Below are positions 54,972 through 64,000 of a DNA stretch of 64,000 nt, piece by piece; within the stretch, counting starts at the first letter, position 1; each line of letters starts with the position of its first letter. The notes under the pieces are model-generated. The model ran no database searches. It was not told the DNA's origin and was given only the letters and a program-made list of their open reading frames with translations. This stretch comes from Bradyrhizobium sp. (lineage in GTDB: Bacteria > Pseudomonadota > Alphaproteobacteria > Rhizobiales > Xanthobacteraceae). The position numbers and the translations under genes are program-made. Location of the stretch: positions 1-64,000 of the forward strand of contig NZ_JACRAW010000006.1 in the NCBI RefSeq assembly GCF_016213215.1. The letters are read 5' to 3'.

Positions 54972-55217
54972 GGGCAGGGTTCTTCTCTCAAGTAATCAAA
55001 ACAAAATTAACGTGGACAGTGGGAACTGGTTCCTCCCGATACAGCTGCCCCGAACGCCACCCGCCCAGATGTTGTCTTCCGGACGGGTCCGGCCGGGGTG
55101 GGGCGTGGCGTCGATGCGCGCCGTGCTCGCGAGGAACCTTTGATCGAAACGCGAGTTCCGCGGGAACGTCGCACCAGCCGCAGGGCGGAGCCGCCGACGA
55201 AATGCGCCGGCTACAGC

Positions 55218-56948
55218 CTACCCCGCCACATGCCGGATCGCCGCACGGGCGAGGAAGCGCAGTTTTTCGTTGAGCGGGAAGCGGGCAAAGTTGGTCTTCA
55301 CCGCACCTTCGGTGAACGCGGTGCGCTTGGAATAATCGATGCGCACGGCGACGATCACCGGCCTGCCCGTGGCCGCGGTTCTCTGGGCCTCGGCGATCGC
55401 GCCCGCGATCTCACCGTTGTCCTTCATCGGCACGTAGGCAGCCCCAGTGGCGAGCGCGACGCCCTCGATGTTGAGCTTGCCGATCCTCGTGCACGGCTTG
55501 CGCCCGTAGGGAATGGCCTGGGCCTGGCCGATCTGCGCGAGTTCGCCGTCGTTGAAGATGTAATAGATCACCCCGAGGTCGTTGGAAGAGGCGGTGACGA
55601 TCTCCATGCACGTCATCATGAAGGCGCCGTCGCCGACGACCGCCTGCACCGCGCGGTCGGGGAATGCGAGCTTGGCACCGATCGCCGCCGGCACTGCATA
55701 GCCCATGCAGTTGAAATCGGTCGGCAGGATCACGCTTTTCGGCGCATGAATCGGCATCAGCTCGGCGGTGAGAAAGGTGTGATTGCCGTCGTCGATGGCG
55801 AGAATCCCGTCATCCGGCATCTGGCGCCGCAGTTCGTCGAAGAACCGCACGGGGTTGACGAGACCGCTGGCGTCGTTGCGATACCAGCTCTCGTGATACG
55901 CCGCCTTGTCCTTCCTGATCTGCTCGCGGATCGCGCCCTGCCCTCGCCGCACTCCCCTCGCCTCGAGCTCCTTGAGGAGCTGCTTCAGCACAACGCCGGC
56001 GTCGCCCGCGATGCCGACCTTGGCCGGGTAGTTGGCGCCAAAGACATCGGGATTGATATCGATGTGGATGAGGTTCTCCGGCACGTCCGCGCCATAGCTG
56101 CCGGTTGCGATCTCGGCAAAGCGCGTCCCGATCGCGACCATGCAGTCGCAATTCTTGAAGGCGTTCTGCGCCGCCGGCACCGCCGAGGCGCCGAAACCGA
56201 AGCCGGTGTGCAGCGGATGATTGCCGAGGAAAACCGAAAGGCCTTGCAGCGTCGTTGCCACCGGCGCCTCCAGTCTTTCGGCCAGCGCGACGAGTTCGGC
56301 GGTCGCATCGCGCGCGCCCCAGCCGGCAAAGATACAAGGGTGTTTCGCCTGCGCCAGCAGCTCCGCCGCGCGCCCAATTTCCGAAGGGGCCTCCACCACC
56401 GGCGGCTTTGCCGGCGCGAACTGCGGCAGCTCGCCGATTTCCTCGGTCATCATGAGGATGTTGACGGGCAGCTCGACAAAGACCGGGCCCGGCTCGCCGG
56501 AGGTTGCGATCGCATAGGCCTTGAACAGCGTCGGCACGACCTCGTCATGGCGGGTGACGCGGAACGTCGCCTTGGTCAACCCGCCCATGAACTTGTGAGT
56601 GTCCATCTGATGGAGCTGATAGCGGTGGCCGGTGTCGGTGCGCGGCCCGCCGGAGATCACCAGCATCGGCACGCCGTCGAGAAAGGCCTCGCCGATGCCG
56701 CTGGCCGCATGCGTCAGCCCCGCGGCCGGCACCACCGTCAGCACGCCGATGGACTCGGTGAGCCGCCCGACGGCATCGGCCATAAAGGAAGCCCCGCCCT
56801 CGTGCGTGACCAGCACCTGGGTGATGCGGTTCGACGAGTTCAGCGCATCGTAGAGCTCAGTCGTGTGCACGCCGGGAATGCCGAACGTAAAGCGCGCCCC
56901 GATCTGCTCCAGCGCGTACACCGCAAGCCAGGCTCCCGTTCTCTTCAT
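55218..56948 (-). CDS. Thiamine-pyrophosphate-dependent enzyme, acetolactate-synthase-like
   Basis: 576 residues with three TPP-enzyme domains. The catalytic Glu is in VLVTHEGGASFMADAVGR, the cofactor motif starts GDGAFMMTCMEIVTASSND and ends in YYIFND, and the central domain has IHIDINPDVFGA. The likely reaction is decarboxylation or ligation of a 2-oxo acid; the substrate is unknown. ATG 56948 has AAGGGGACATC. It lies 31 bases downstream of the flavoprotein gene at 56980 on the same strand, forming a two-gene operon. Confidence 0.85.
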   Translation of the reverse strand: MKRTGAWLAVYALEQIGARFTFGIPGVHTTELYDALNSSNRITQVLVTHEGGASFMADAVGRLTESIGVLTVVPAAGLTHAASGIGEAFLDGVPMLVISGGPRTDTGHRYQLHQMDTHKFMGGLTKATFRVTRHDEVVPTLFKAYAIATSGEPGPVFVELPVNILMMTEEIGELPQFAPAKPPVVEAPSEIGRAAELLAQAKHPCIFAGWGARDATAELVALAERLEAPVATTLQGLSVFLGNHPLHTGFGFGASAVPAAQNAFKNCDCMVAIGTRFAEIATGSYGADVPENLIHIDINPDVFGANYPAKVGIAGDAGVVLKQLLKELEARGVRRGQGAIREQIRKDKAAYHESWYRNDASGLVNPVRFFDELRRQMPDDGILAIDDGNHTFLTAELMPIHAPKSVILPTDFNCMGYAVPAAIGAKLAFPDRAVQAVVGDGAFMMTCMEIVTASSNDLGVIYYIFNDGELAQIGQAQAIPYGRKPCTRIGKLNIEGVALATGAAYVPMKDNGEIAGAIAEAQRTAATGRPVIVAVRIDYSKRTAFTEGAVKTNFARFPLNEKLRFLARAAIRHVAG

Positions 56949-56979
56949 GATGTCCCCTTACCGCTCATCCGGGCTACGC

Positions 56980-58590
56980 CTACATTTTGCCATCGATCGC
57001 CGTGGCGGCAATACGGCCTGAGAGGATGCAGCCGCCTAGGAAAGTGCCTTCCAGGGCGCGCAGGCCGTGCATGCCGCCGCCGCCAAAGCCGGCGGCCTCG
57101 CCAACAGCGTACAGTCCCGCGATCGGCTGCCCGGCACTGTCCAGCACCCGGCTCGCGAGATCGGTCTTGATGCCGCCGAGGCTCTTGCGGCTGATGATGA
57201 ATTCACGAACGGCGATCAGCGGCAAGGCCTTCGGGTCGTTGATCGGCTGGAACTTGCACAGGCGAATGCGATCGCCGCGGTATCGCCGCAAGTAGGCGAT
57301 GCGGCGCAACTGCTCGTCGTTCATCAGGCTCTCGCCGCGGGCGATCGTCGCATCATATCGTCCGACTGCATCCTCGACCGCCCCCAGGTCGACCGCGCTA
57401 TCGCCCTGCAGCGCGTTCATCTTGTCGACGAGCTCGGGCAATGAAGATGCGGTGACGAAATCCTCGCAGTTATCGAGCATCTCGTTCACCAGCCAACGAT
57501 TGCCGAGCAGGATGTCACGGACGAAGCCGAGCTTGTTCTTTTCGCGAATGGACGGGTTGAACTCGGCGCCGGATATGGCGAGTTCCTTGAGCGCAATCTT
57601 CCGGTTCATCAGCTGCCAGGAATAGGGCCGCTCCTGCGCGCAGATGTCGGTCACCAGCCGCCGCGTGTCAAAGCCCGACACCAGGGGCTGCGGTCCCATT
57701 CGCATCCCGCGCCAGTTGAGCCACAGGGCGGAGCGCGGCGGCACCAGCGACAATCCGTGATGCGGCTTGCGCGGCCGCGGATGATGCACGCCGGCGGCAT
57801 AGTTCCACATCTTGTCGAGATGTGTCAGCACGCCGCCCACGGCGGCTGCCGCAACATGAAGCCGGCCGTCGGCAAAGCGGTGCGAGCCGTTCAACAGTTC
57901 TTTCGGCGGGGTGCCCCAGTCGCGATGCCAGTTCTGGCGCACACGATCGAGGTCGCCATTGATGCCGCCGGCGGCGATCACCACCTGCTCGGCCTCGGCT
58001 TCAAACGCCGCACCGGTCTTTTCGTCGACGCCGGTCGCGCCGCTCACGCGTCCGGCGCGCGAGGTGAGCTGCTCGACGCGATGATTGAAGTGAAGGGTGA
58101 GCCGACCGGCATTCGGGTGGGCCCGCAAGGCGCCGATCAGCGCCTCCGCGATGCCCTTGCCGGTGCCCCAGGCGATATGAAAGCGTGGCACCGAATTGCC
58201 GGGACGAAATTCCCCGCGCTCCACCCAATTGACCACGGGAAGAAAGCTTACGCCGTAGCGCCGCACCCACCGATAGACGTCCGCCGTGCAGCGCTCCACA
58301 TAGGCTTCCGCCCAGGCACGGGGCCAGCGATCGTCCGGAGAAAATTCCGCGAAGCTGCACCAGTCGGCCAGCGCAAGGTCCTTTGAATCCCGGATGCCCT
58401 GGCGGCGCTGCTCCGGCGAGTCGACAAAGAACATTCCGCCAAAGCTTTCGCGGGCGAGCCCGCCGAAGGCGCTTGCCTCGTCGCGGTCGAGCATCAGCAC
58501 CGACTTGCCGCCATCGAGCAGGTCGAGCGCGGCGGCAATGCCGGCGATCCCCCCGCCGACGATCAGGACATCGCTGCGATAATCAGGCAT
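56980..58590 (-). CDS. FAD-binding dehydrogenase, KstD/fumarate-reductase-like
   Basis: 536 residues. The FAD-binding motif is VLIVGGGIAGIAAALDLLDG with DRDEASAFGGLARES, later VVIAAGGINGDLDRV, and the C-terminal GLYAVGEAAGFGGGGMHGLR. This is the 3-ketosteroid delta-1-dehydrogenase/flavocytochrome family, which oxidises or reduces C-C bonds next to a carbonyl. Residue-level substrate assignment is not possible. It is the first gene of the operon with the TPP enzyme. Confidence 0.85.
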   Translation of the reverse strand: MPDYRSDVLIVGGGIAGIAAALDLLDGGKSVLMLDRDEASAFGGLARESFGGMFFVDSPEQRRQGIRDSKDLALADWCSFAEFSPDDRWPRAWAEAYVERCTADVYRWVRRYGVSFLPVVNWVERGEFRPGNSVPRFHIAWGTGKGIAEALIGALRAHPNAGRLTLHFNHRVEQLTSRAGRVSGATGVDEKTGAAFEAEAEQVVIAAGGINGDLDRVRQNWHRDWGTPPKELLNGSHRFADGRLHVAAAAVGGVLTHLDKMWNYAAGVHHPRPRKPHHGLSLVPPRSALWLNWRGMRMGPQPLVSGFDTRRLVTDICAQERPYSWQLMNRKIALKELAISGAEFNPSIREKNKLGFVRDILLGNRWLVNEMLDNCEDFVTASSLPELVDKMNALQGDSAVDLGAVEDAVGRYDATIARGESLMNDEQLRRIAYLRRYRGDRIRLCKFQPINDPKALPLIAVREFIISRKSLGGIKTDLASRVLDSAGQPIAGLYAVGEAAGFGGGGMHGLRALEGTFLGGCILSGRIAATAIDGKM

Positions 58591-58707
58591 AGGCTTCCGG
58601 TAGCTCCCTTCCCCGCTTCCGACGCGTCTTCCGCGCCTTCAGCTCCCTCCTTGGCTCGTAGCACGGTTTCGACAGCTTGTGGATCGGTCGAGATCCGTCG
58701 GAAAACG

Positions 58708-58790
58708 CGTCGCCGGATGAGCGCAGCGATCCGGGGCCAGTCTCGCCACGTTTTCCGGATGGCGCTGCGCTCATCCGGGCTGCATGTTCG
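58708..58790. repeat. CCCGGATGAGCGCAGCGA-type palindromic repeat
   Basis: Arms GCCGGATGAGCGCAGCGA and GGCGCTGCGCTCATCCGGGC. It lies between divergent genes. A short half copy (GCTCATCCGGGCTACGC) is also seen at about 56961-56977 between the two operon genes. Confidence 0.75.
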
Positions 58791-58929
58791 TCGGCATCCA
58801 CGGCCGCCGGATGGTTAATCTTCTTTTACCCTTACCGATAATTTGTTGCGGTTACAGGAAACGAGAAAACAAGTCGCAATTGCTATCGTACTCTTCGTAC
58901 TCGTTGTCGGGGTTCGTAAGAGGGGTTGG

Positions 58930-59373
58930 ATGCTGAAGTCGTTGCTGATTGCCGCAGCCGTGCTGGTTTCGGCCGAGCAGGCCTTTGCGCTCGGACACGG
59001 ACACGAATCGTCCTCAGCACCGCCGCCGGCCGCCAAGGAGGAACGTCCGCCGCTCCCGGTGCGCGTCCTCAGGACGAAGACCGGACCCCTGCTGGTCGAT
59101 CCCAAGGGCATGACGTTGTACTATTTCGACCGCGACGACAGCGGCAAGAAGTCGAACTGCAACGGCAAGTGCGTCGAGAGCTGGATTCCGCTTGCTGCGA
59201 CTGCAGACGCCAGGGCGACCGGCGATTTCACCGTGATCACCCGCGACGACGGCAGCAAGATGTGGGCCTATCGCTATCGTCCGCTCTACACCTCGCAGGC
59301 GGACAAGGCTCCCGGCGACATGAACGGCTTCGATCCGTCCAATCTCTGGCACATCGCCCGCCCTGCCTTCTAG
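58930..59373 (+). CDS. COG4315 secreted protein with Yx(FWY)xxD-type motif
   Basis: 147 residues. Signal peptide (LKSLLIAAAVLVSAEQAFA), then GHGHESS and a repeat domain PLLVDPKGMTLYYFDRDDSG followed by KKSNCNGKCVESWIPL. The second half has GSKMWAYRYRPLYTSQADKA. This matches the family of secreted proteins with short YFDRD/CxxxC repeats (PF03640). ATG 58930 has GAGGGG. Function unproven. Confidence 0.85.
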   Translation: MLKSLLIAAAVLVSAEQAFALGHGHESSSAPPPAAKEERPPLPVRVLRTKTGPLLVDPKGMTLYYFDRDDSGKKSNCNGKCVESWIPLAATADARATGDFTVITRDDGSKMWAYRYRPLYTSQADKAPGDMNGFDPSNLWHIARPAF

Positions 59374-59400
59374 GCCGGGCGCCGATCGAACCTGAAGGCG

Positions 59401-60570
59401 TCACCTGTGCAGCGCGACCTGGCGAAACGCCACGAGCAGGGGATGCTCGAGCTTGCCGCGCATGCCGCACAGAACGTCGTAGGCAGCCTCGCGCGATAGC
59501 GAATTCTTGTAGCCGCGATGCTCGATCAGCGCGGAGAAGATGTCGGACATCGTCAGGACGCGCACCAGGTCGGAAATGCTTCCGCCGCTGATCCCGTCGG
59601 GATAGCCGCTCCCGTCGAGAAACTCGTGGTGGTGCCTGATGGCGTCGAAGACTTCATCGGAGATCTGCGCGTTGTCCCTTAGCAAGTCGCATCCGACGAT
59701 GGAGTGGGTCTGGACCAGCCCGCGTTCGGACGTGTCGAGCGGCCCAGGTTTGTCGAGGACCGTGACCGGCAGGACGGCTTTGCCGATGTCGTGAAGCAGG
59801 GCGGATGTGTACAGCCGCTCCAGGTCGGTTCTTCTTCGCACACCGAGACTCACGCCGAAATCGACGACTACTCCCGCCACCAGGAGCAAATGCTGAAAGG
59901 TTCCCTCATGGTGACGACGAACCGCATCCATCCATTCGGCCAGCCCGTGCTCGCTGATCGCTTCGGCCATCCGGCTTCCCGCTTCCTGAACATCCTTGAT
60001 GTCCAGGATCGCACCGTGCGTTGCCTCAACGAACATCCGGCCCAGGGCGTTGGCCACGTCCAGAGCCGTCGAAGCGATCTCCGACGCTGGCGATGGGCCG
60101 ACGGGGATTGTACCGTACAGCACCTTGAGCAGCGCTGCCTGATCGACCGGGCCGTAGAGCACGCGCGAAGCGCCAAGCGCATAGGCCTGAGATCGGGAAA
60201 GATGCGATGTGTCGTCGATGAGAAAAATGCGCTTGCCGCCGCCGTCGGGATCTCCCAGAGACGCGCGGACGGCGAGGATGTTCTGGGTCGAGCGCAGGTC
60301 CACATCGACCACGACGGCCTCATCCGGGCCGGCCCGAACGATCTCGTTCCCGAGCAGTCCCGCAGTTACGGCGAACCTTGGCTCGAGCATCGAGCGCAAC
60401 CGATGCAGCCTGTGGGGCCGATCCGCCATGACGTGAATTTGGCTGAGCGCCCCCGCCCTGTCCGAGGTTCTGACGACAGGACTGGCGACAATCGATCGAT
60501 GGGCAAGTAATGATCGCTCGCGGTCAGGAGGCGCGATATCTGACGGCCGACGCGACAGCCTGTGCGGCAT
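59401..60570 (-). CDS. HD-GYP domain protein with N-terminal receiver-like domain
   Basis: 389 residues. The C-terminal half has the HD-GYP signature: TSALLHDIGKAVLP, then RHHHEFLDGSGYPDGISG, and VRVLTMSDIFSAL. All HD and GYP motif residues appear present, so cyclic-di-GMP hydrolysis is plausible. The N-terminal part (residues about 50-170) resembles a receiver or REC-like fold: EAVVVDVDLRSTQNILAVRA, then FLIDDTSHLSRSQAYALGA. Start ATG 60570 has GGAAG upstream. Confidence 0.85.
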   Translation of the reverse strand: MPHRLSRRPSDIAPPDRERSLLAHRSIVASPVVRTSDRAGALSQIHVMADRPHRLHRLRSMLEPRFAVTAGLLGNEIVRAGPDEAVVVDVDLRSTQNILAVRASLGDPDGGGKRIFLIDDTSHLSRSQAYALGASRVLYGPVDQAALLKVLYGTIPVGPSPASEIASTALDVANALGRMFVEATHGAILDIKDVQEAGSRMAEAISEHGLAEWMDAVRRHHEGTFQHLLLVAGVVVDFGVSLGVRRRTDLERLYTSALLHDIGKAVLPVTVLDKPGPLDTSERGLVQTHSIVGCDLLRDNAQISDEVFDAIRHHHEFLDGSGYPDGISGGSISDLVRVLTMSDIFSALIEHRGYKNSLSREAAYDVLCGMRGKLEHPLLVAFRQVALHR

Positions 60571-60980
60571 GGGAGCACTTCCTTCCCGTTATCGTTCTAA
60601 CGGTGATGTCAGGCAGCCCACACCGGCTTCAGCAACTTGGTTACCGGTCGCCCCCGGCAAATGCCGGCAGCTGTTTGGATCGATCGAATTACCCCGAGTG
60701 ACAAATTCCCATTCCCAGTTTGCGCGCCAAGGCGCGACTTCCAACTATGCGAAGCTAAAACGCGCCAGTTGTCGGCTGGTAAATTCTCGCATCGGTAAGA
60801 ATACGTAGGCGCAAACGCCAACTGAGGACCGTAGTACCTTCCAGTGCGTCATTTCATTTGCGTTTCCGCAGCTCGTCCCAAGCGAGCTTGGTTGAGACCG
60901 ATTATGATTCAGCCACAGCTGAGAACGCGACGCACTCGTATTCTGGAAGCGTGCCGCTCCTTGCCGCTTTCGTCCGTGCC
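60571..60980. other. Intergenic, no supported gene
   Basis: The 410-base interval, upstream of the HD-GYP gene and downstream of the Gre gene, has AT-rich parts near 60690-60830 that may hold promoters. No repeat recognised. Confidence 0.4.
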
Positions 60981-61439
60981 TCAGGCTATGGCCGTGATCT
61001 CTGCGTCTTCCTTGCCGGCACGCACGATCTCGCCGACGCCCTTGCCGAGCAGCGCTCGCGCCAGAGGCGAGACATAGGAGATCGATCCCTTGGCCGGATC
61101 GGCCTCGTCCTCGCCGACGATGCGGAAGGTCTGTTGTCGCCCATCCTCGCGAACGATCGTGACGGTGTGGCCGAACTGCACGGAGTCGGCGCCCGGCTCT
61201 GGACTGCGCAGCTCGGCCGTGGCCCGGCGGGCGCTCCAATAGCGCAGGTCGCGCCCGGCCTTTGCCAGCGCATCGCGATCACCCGATCCCTGCGCCTCGG
61301 CATATTCCCGGCGCGCGGCTTCCATTACCTGTTCGATCAAGGCAAGGCCCTGCTCGGTGACCAGGTTCGGGTGTCCCGAAAGCGGCCGATCCGGAAGCGC
61401 GTCGACATAGGTGTCTTCGTTGACGAATGCCCGGCTCAT
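60981..61439 (-). CDS. GreA/GreB family transcription elongation factor
   Basis: About 152 residues from ATG 61439; ATG 61448 is an alternative. It begins MSRAFVNEDTYVDALPDRPL, as in GreB-like proteins, then HPNLVTEQGLALIEQVMEAA. The C-terminal FKBP-like domain has VQFGHTVTIVREDGRQQTFR, GEDEADPAKGSISYVSPLAR and LLGKGVGEIVRAG. The factor stimulates transcript cleavage in backtracked RNA polymerase. The N-terminal coiled coil is shorter than in housekeeping GreA, so it is probably a paralogue. Confidence 0.85.
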   Translation of the reverse strand: MSRAFVNEDTYVDALPDRPLSGHPNLVTEQGLALIEQVMEAARREYAEAQGSGDRDALAKAGRDLRYWSARRATAELRSPEPGADSVQFGHTVTIVREDGRQQTFRIVGEDEADPAKGSISYVSPLARALLGKGVGEIVRAGKEDAEITAIA

Positions 61440-61722
61440 TGCCGACATATAGGCCGCCGCGGCAATTTTTCCATCTGCCACGGACTCGTCTCTTAACACC
61501 TCAGTTCGCAGGGCACATTGGCCGAAGGCGAAATCCGTCGTTCGCTCGCACGAAGTCCAGCGGGTTATGCCGGCTGACGCGCACCGATGCCCTATCGTCC
61601 GGCAACGAAAGTTTCGGCACGCGCCTCCCGGCAGAACCAGTTGAGCCACAATCGCGCCCAAAGAAACTCCGAATTGCAAATGTACATTCCTCCGACACGC
61701 CTTGAAACGGGGGGACACCTGA

Positions 61723-61968
61723 ATGCGCCATGAGCAGCAACCGCTTTCGTGTGATCAAGCGACAGCGGATTTCAAGTTCAACTTTCAAATGACGAACATG
61801 GGCGGGAGACACGCCTGCACTGTCAGCATCAAAGCGCCCAGCAGGAACGAGGCGGTGTCGTTCTTCCGTGAGAACTGGCCGACAATCGAGAAACTTGCTC
61901 GCGAAGGTCTGGCGACCACTGCTGGACGGCAAATCACTGTCAGATTAGGCCTGCCCGACCAGCACTGA
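61723..61968 (+). CDS. Small hypothetical protein, 81 residues
   Basis: ATG 61723 has GGGGGACACC. It begins MRHEQQPLSCDQATADFKFN and continues MGGRHACTVSIKAPSRNEAV, then SFFRENWPTIEKLAREGLAT. It looks like a small alpha/beta fold. No family recognised. Confidence 0.6.
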   Translation: MRHEQQPLSCDQATADFKFNFQMTNMGGRHACTVSIKAPSRNEAVSFFRENWPTIEKLAREGLATTAGRQITVRLGLPDQH

Positions 61969-62139
61969 GATCGAACCGTTTGCGTTCTGATGACCTCAAC
62001 TGCCGGCCTGCGCGACGCGCCGCGATCACCGCCATTCGGTGCTCCGCGCCAATTGCGTTTTCCTTCGAGCGTTCGAGTATCGTCGTAACTTGATGAAGCA
62101 ACCCGCTTTGAGCCTAGCGGCAGGGTTCGCCTCAACCGG

Positions 62140-62724
62140 CTACTGGACGACATCCAGCCGCACGTTTGCGACGCCCTTGCCGACCATTCCCAGCTCTTGC
62201 GCCGCGGAATGAGACACGTCGACGACGCGCCCCGGCACGTATGGACCGCGGTCGTTGACGCGCACCGTCACCGATCGGCCGCTGTTGACGTCGGTCACCC
62301 GCAGCTTTGTGCCGAAGGGCAGCGTCGGATGCGCAGCGGTCAGTTCGCGCGCATCGAACCGTTCGCCACTCGCGGTCTGCTTTCCTTCACTGTAGAAGCT
62401 GGCCACTCCCTGCGAGGCACTCGTGGCGTTAGCCGCATCCTTGCGGGATGATGCGAATTGCGAATATTTCCTCTTAGCCGCCACGCGCTCCTTCACGGGC
62501 AAGAAAGCCGTTCGCCCGTGAACCGCTGATGCATCTCGGGCCACTGCGCTTGACCTCTGGCTGACACCAGACGACTGGGCGCAGCCCGCGAGCGTCGCGG
62601 CCCCGAGTACGACAGCGATCATCCGTATGACGTCGCGGACACGATCGGCTGACGAAACCCGCGCACCAGCATGAGTGCGGCACGCTGGATCGTACGAACT
62701 TGCGGCATGATCAATGGAAGACAT
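62140..62724 (-). CDS. rlpA: RlpA family septal ring lipoprotein
   Basis: 194 residues from ATG 62724, which has GGGGAGCGC. About 33 residues precede the lipobox (VVLGAATLAGC), more than usual, so a later start is possible. The double-psi beta-barrel domain is clear: GVASFYSEGKQTASGERFDA, PTLPFGTKLRVTDVNSGRSV, then VNDRGPYVPGRVVDVS. RlpA binds or cleaves denuded glycan in septal peptidoglycan. The SPOR domain is missing, as in many short alphaproteobacterial forms. Confidence 0.85.
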   Translation of the reverse strand: MSSIDHAASSYDPACRTHAGARVSSADRVRDVIRMIAVVLGAATLAGCAQSSGVSQRSSAVARDASAVHGRTAFLPVKERVAAKRKYSQFASSRKDAANATSASQGVASFYSEGKQTASGERFDARELTAAHPTLPFGTKLRVTDVNSGRSVTVRVNDRGPYVPGRVVDVSHSAAQELGMVGKGVANVRLDVVQ

Positions 62725-62929
62725 GTTGCGCTCCCCGACTCGGCCCCAAGCCGAATCCAACAGGCACAAGGGCGCAGTCCAATCAGGGCAGAACGGCGGC
62801 CGGATGAGCCCAGTGCGAGCCACCCGGACAATTTCCTGCCGGTGTTGTCATTGGGCCACAGAATGGAACCGGGGGCAGCGCCGCGGCCCGCCGACCTGGA
62901 ACGACGGGTTTTCTGCCTGACAGGCAAAT

Positions 62930-63560
62930 CAGGGAAGAACCTGTCAATCCCCTGGAGCAAAAATATCTCTCTTTTTCCGAATTCGGATTTGGCGTATAGA
63001 TGATCCGTCCCGCCCGACACGAGGGGCGTACGCGTCGTCACGAAACGTGGGTTGGGATGCGGTGGACGCGGCAGCGTCGGCGCGAAACGGCGATCGCAGG
63101 GCAAGCCTCCGGGCATGTGAGCGTTTTGCCGGCGCGCAGGACGAACGACGCTGATAACGTCTTTGCTGGAGCTTCAGGGGCCTTGTCGCGCCGAAGCTTT
63201 GGCGGGGGCGGACGCGTACGGCAAAACCGTGTGGTCCTGGCTGCCGTTGCTGCAGTCAAGCTTCGCGGAGGCGGCTCAAGCCCAACCGGGCGTGAGGCGT
63301 CGTCAATCTGCGGAGCGACGGTGACAAACAAGAATTCGTCGCCGGGGAGAGCGCGGCATAAGCCGTAAAGCCACTGCGCAGGGAAGGCCGGGTGTCGTCG
63401 GCTGTACCTATATGCTCGTGTGCATTTTCTTCGCGCAATTCGCACACGAGACCGCGGGTGCAGCGGGCACCCGGTCTTCCCTGCGCCCTCTGTTTCTCAA
63501 GAGGGTGAAGAGGACAGCAAACCTCGGACGCAATGCGCCGCGAGAATGCGGAGTCGCATC
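62930..63560. repeat. Long dispersed repeat, near full-length copy
   Basis: It begins near AAATCAGGGAAGAACCTGTC, contains TCTCTTTTTCCGAATTCGGA and the 50-base segment at 63212-63261 (identical to 9310-9359), and ends near AAGCCGTAAAGCCACTGCGC and the following GGGCACCCGGTCTTCCCTGC. It is the second near-complete copy of the element at 9086-9690. No consistent gene is present. Confidence 0.75.
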
Positions 63561-63589
63561 TGCTGTTTGGAATTCGGTGCTGTTGCTTG

Positions 63590-63690
63590 AGTTGTCATTG
63601 CGAGCGACTTGTCCGCCGAAGCTCACAGCGAAGGCGGAAGCGAAGCAAATCCAGACTGCCTCTGCGGAGACAAGTATGAATTGCTTGCGA
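63590..63690. repeat. Degenerate ATTGCGAGCGA-type palindromic repeat
   Basis: GTTGTCATTGCGAGCGACTT is followed by a diverged centre and GCAAATCCAGACTGCCTCTG. It differs from the family at 8661 and 8909 by insertions, which suggests an older copy. Confidence 0.55.
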
Positions 63691-63696
63691 ATTTCG

Positions 63697-64000
63697 TCAG
63701 CTGCGCCAGGCGGCAATCGGCGAAACACCCTGCCCCGGCCCCAGAACGACAACAGTCGTGCCCGGCCTTACCCGGTCGAACAGGTCGATGACGTCGGCGT
63801 TGATCATGCGGATGCAACCGGACGAGATCGCCTGGCCGATATATTCCGGCTGGTTGGTGCCATGGATACGATAGAGCGTATCCTTGTTCCCCTGATAAAG
63901 ATAAAGCGCCCTCGCGCCCAGCGGATTGGCCGGGCCGCCGCGCACGCGCGCCGGATACGGACCGAGCCGCGCCTGAATCTCCGGCGTCGGGATCCAGTCC
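63697..64000 (-). CDS. L,D-transpeptidase, partial (N-terminus beyond window)
   Basis: The last about 100 residues of an ErfK/YbiS-type enzyme. The frame reads DWIPTPEIQARLGPYPARVR, then GGPANPLGARALYLYQGNKD, and the catalytic block TLYRIHGTNQPEYIGQAISS followed by GCIRM. The His and Cys of the YkuD domain are present. It crosslinks peptidoglycan (3-3 bonds) or attaches proteins. The start lies to the right of the window. Confidence 0.9.
   Translation of the reverse strand, partial: DWIPTPEIQARLGPYPARVRGGPANPLGARALYLYQGNKDTLYRIHGTNQPEYIGQAISSGCIRMINADVIDLFDRVRPGTTVVVLGPGQGVSPIAAWRS

Noticed and set aside
55098..57170. 690-codon plus-strand frame
   Set aside because: It runs antisense to the TPP enzyme, whose motifs are complete. 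High GC gives long open antisense frames.

Overview
The window comes from a high-GC alphaproteobacterium, most likely Bradyrhizobium or a close relative. The main pointers are a GapR-type DUF2312 protein, a DUF2336 protein, a phasin, a class II (B12-dependent) ribonucleotide reductase, many small rhizobial hypothetical proteins, and the dense families of palindromic intergenic repeats typical of Bradyrhizobium. This assignment is inferred from gene content and repeats; there is no rRNA marker here. I found no rRNA, tRNA, CRISPR array or intact insertion sequence.

Layout. 1-1159: 3' part of nrdJ and its terminator, with an in-frame TAG near the left edge. 1206-4033: a compact, AT-richer island with four consecutive same-strand reading frames (TIR-domain protein, 52-residue zinc ribbon, possible 55-residue protein, KAP-family P-loop NTPase). 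It looks like an uncharacterised defence or signalling module and is the best candidate for a new system here. 4034-16700: small conserved genes (GapR, YjdM, ceramidase-like membrane enzyme, an AroQ paralogue, secreted proteins) scattered among many dispersed repeats. 17034-18875: an accessory FtsH. 19-28 kb: a small-gene region with a soluble HWE/HisKA_2-like kinase, ribbon-helix-helix protein, cupredoxin-like protein, DUF1993, DUF2336, PNPOx-like protein and a single-domain response regulator.

28.2-31.3 kb: an SDR and a FadH-type dienoyl-CoA reductase, with a lactonase-like remnant downstream. 31.8-37.1 kb: a large FecR/VCBS surface protein divergent from a small periplasmic FecR protein, then a TPR protein. 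37.2-40.0 kb: a phospholipase D fused to a VTT membrane domain, coupled to an endonuclease/exonuclease/phosphatase protein. 40.3-42.6 kb: an orphan molybdopterin hydroxylase large subunit. 42.8-49 kb: coiled-coil proteins, an MFS transporter and a DUF6152/DUF6644/histidine-phosphatase operon. 49.4-50.8 kb: hpaR and hpaD, divergent, with an inverted-repeat operator candidate between them. 51-55 kb: a beta-lactamase-fold hydrolase, a phasin with a structured 3' region, small proteins and a Crp-type regulator. 55.2-58.6 kb: a two-gene operon of a TPP-dependent enzyme and a KstD-like flavoprotein. 58.9-64 kb: a COG4315 secreted protein, HD-GYP protein, Gre-family factor, RlpA and a partial L,D-transpeptidase.

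Genes that plausibly act together are the TIR/KAP island, the FecR pair, the PLD/EEP pair (membrane phospholipid), hpaR/hpaD (aromatic ring cleavage), the TPP/flavoprotein operon, and RlpA with the L,D-transpeptidase (envelope). At least five dispersed repeat families fill most long intergenic gaps, and some copies carry gene debris such as an aroQ relic.
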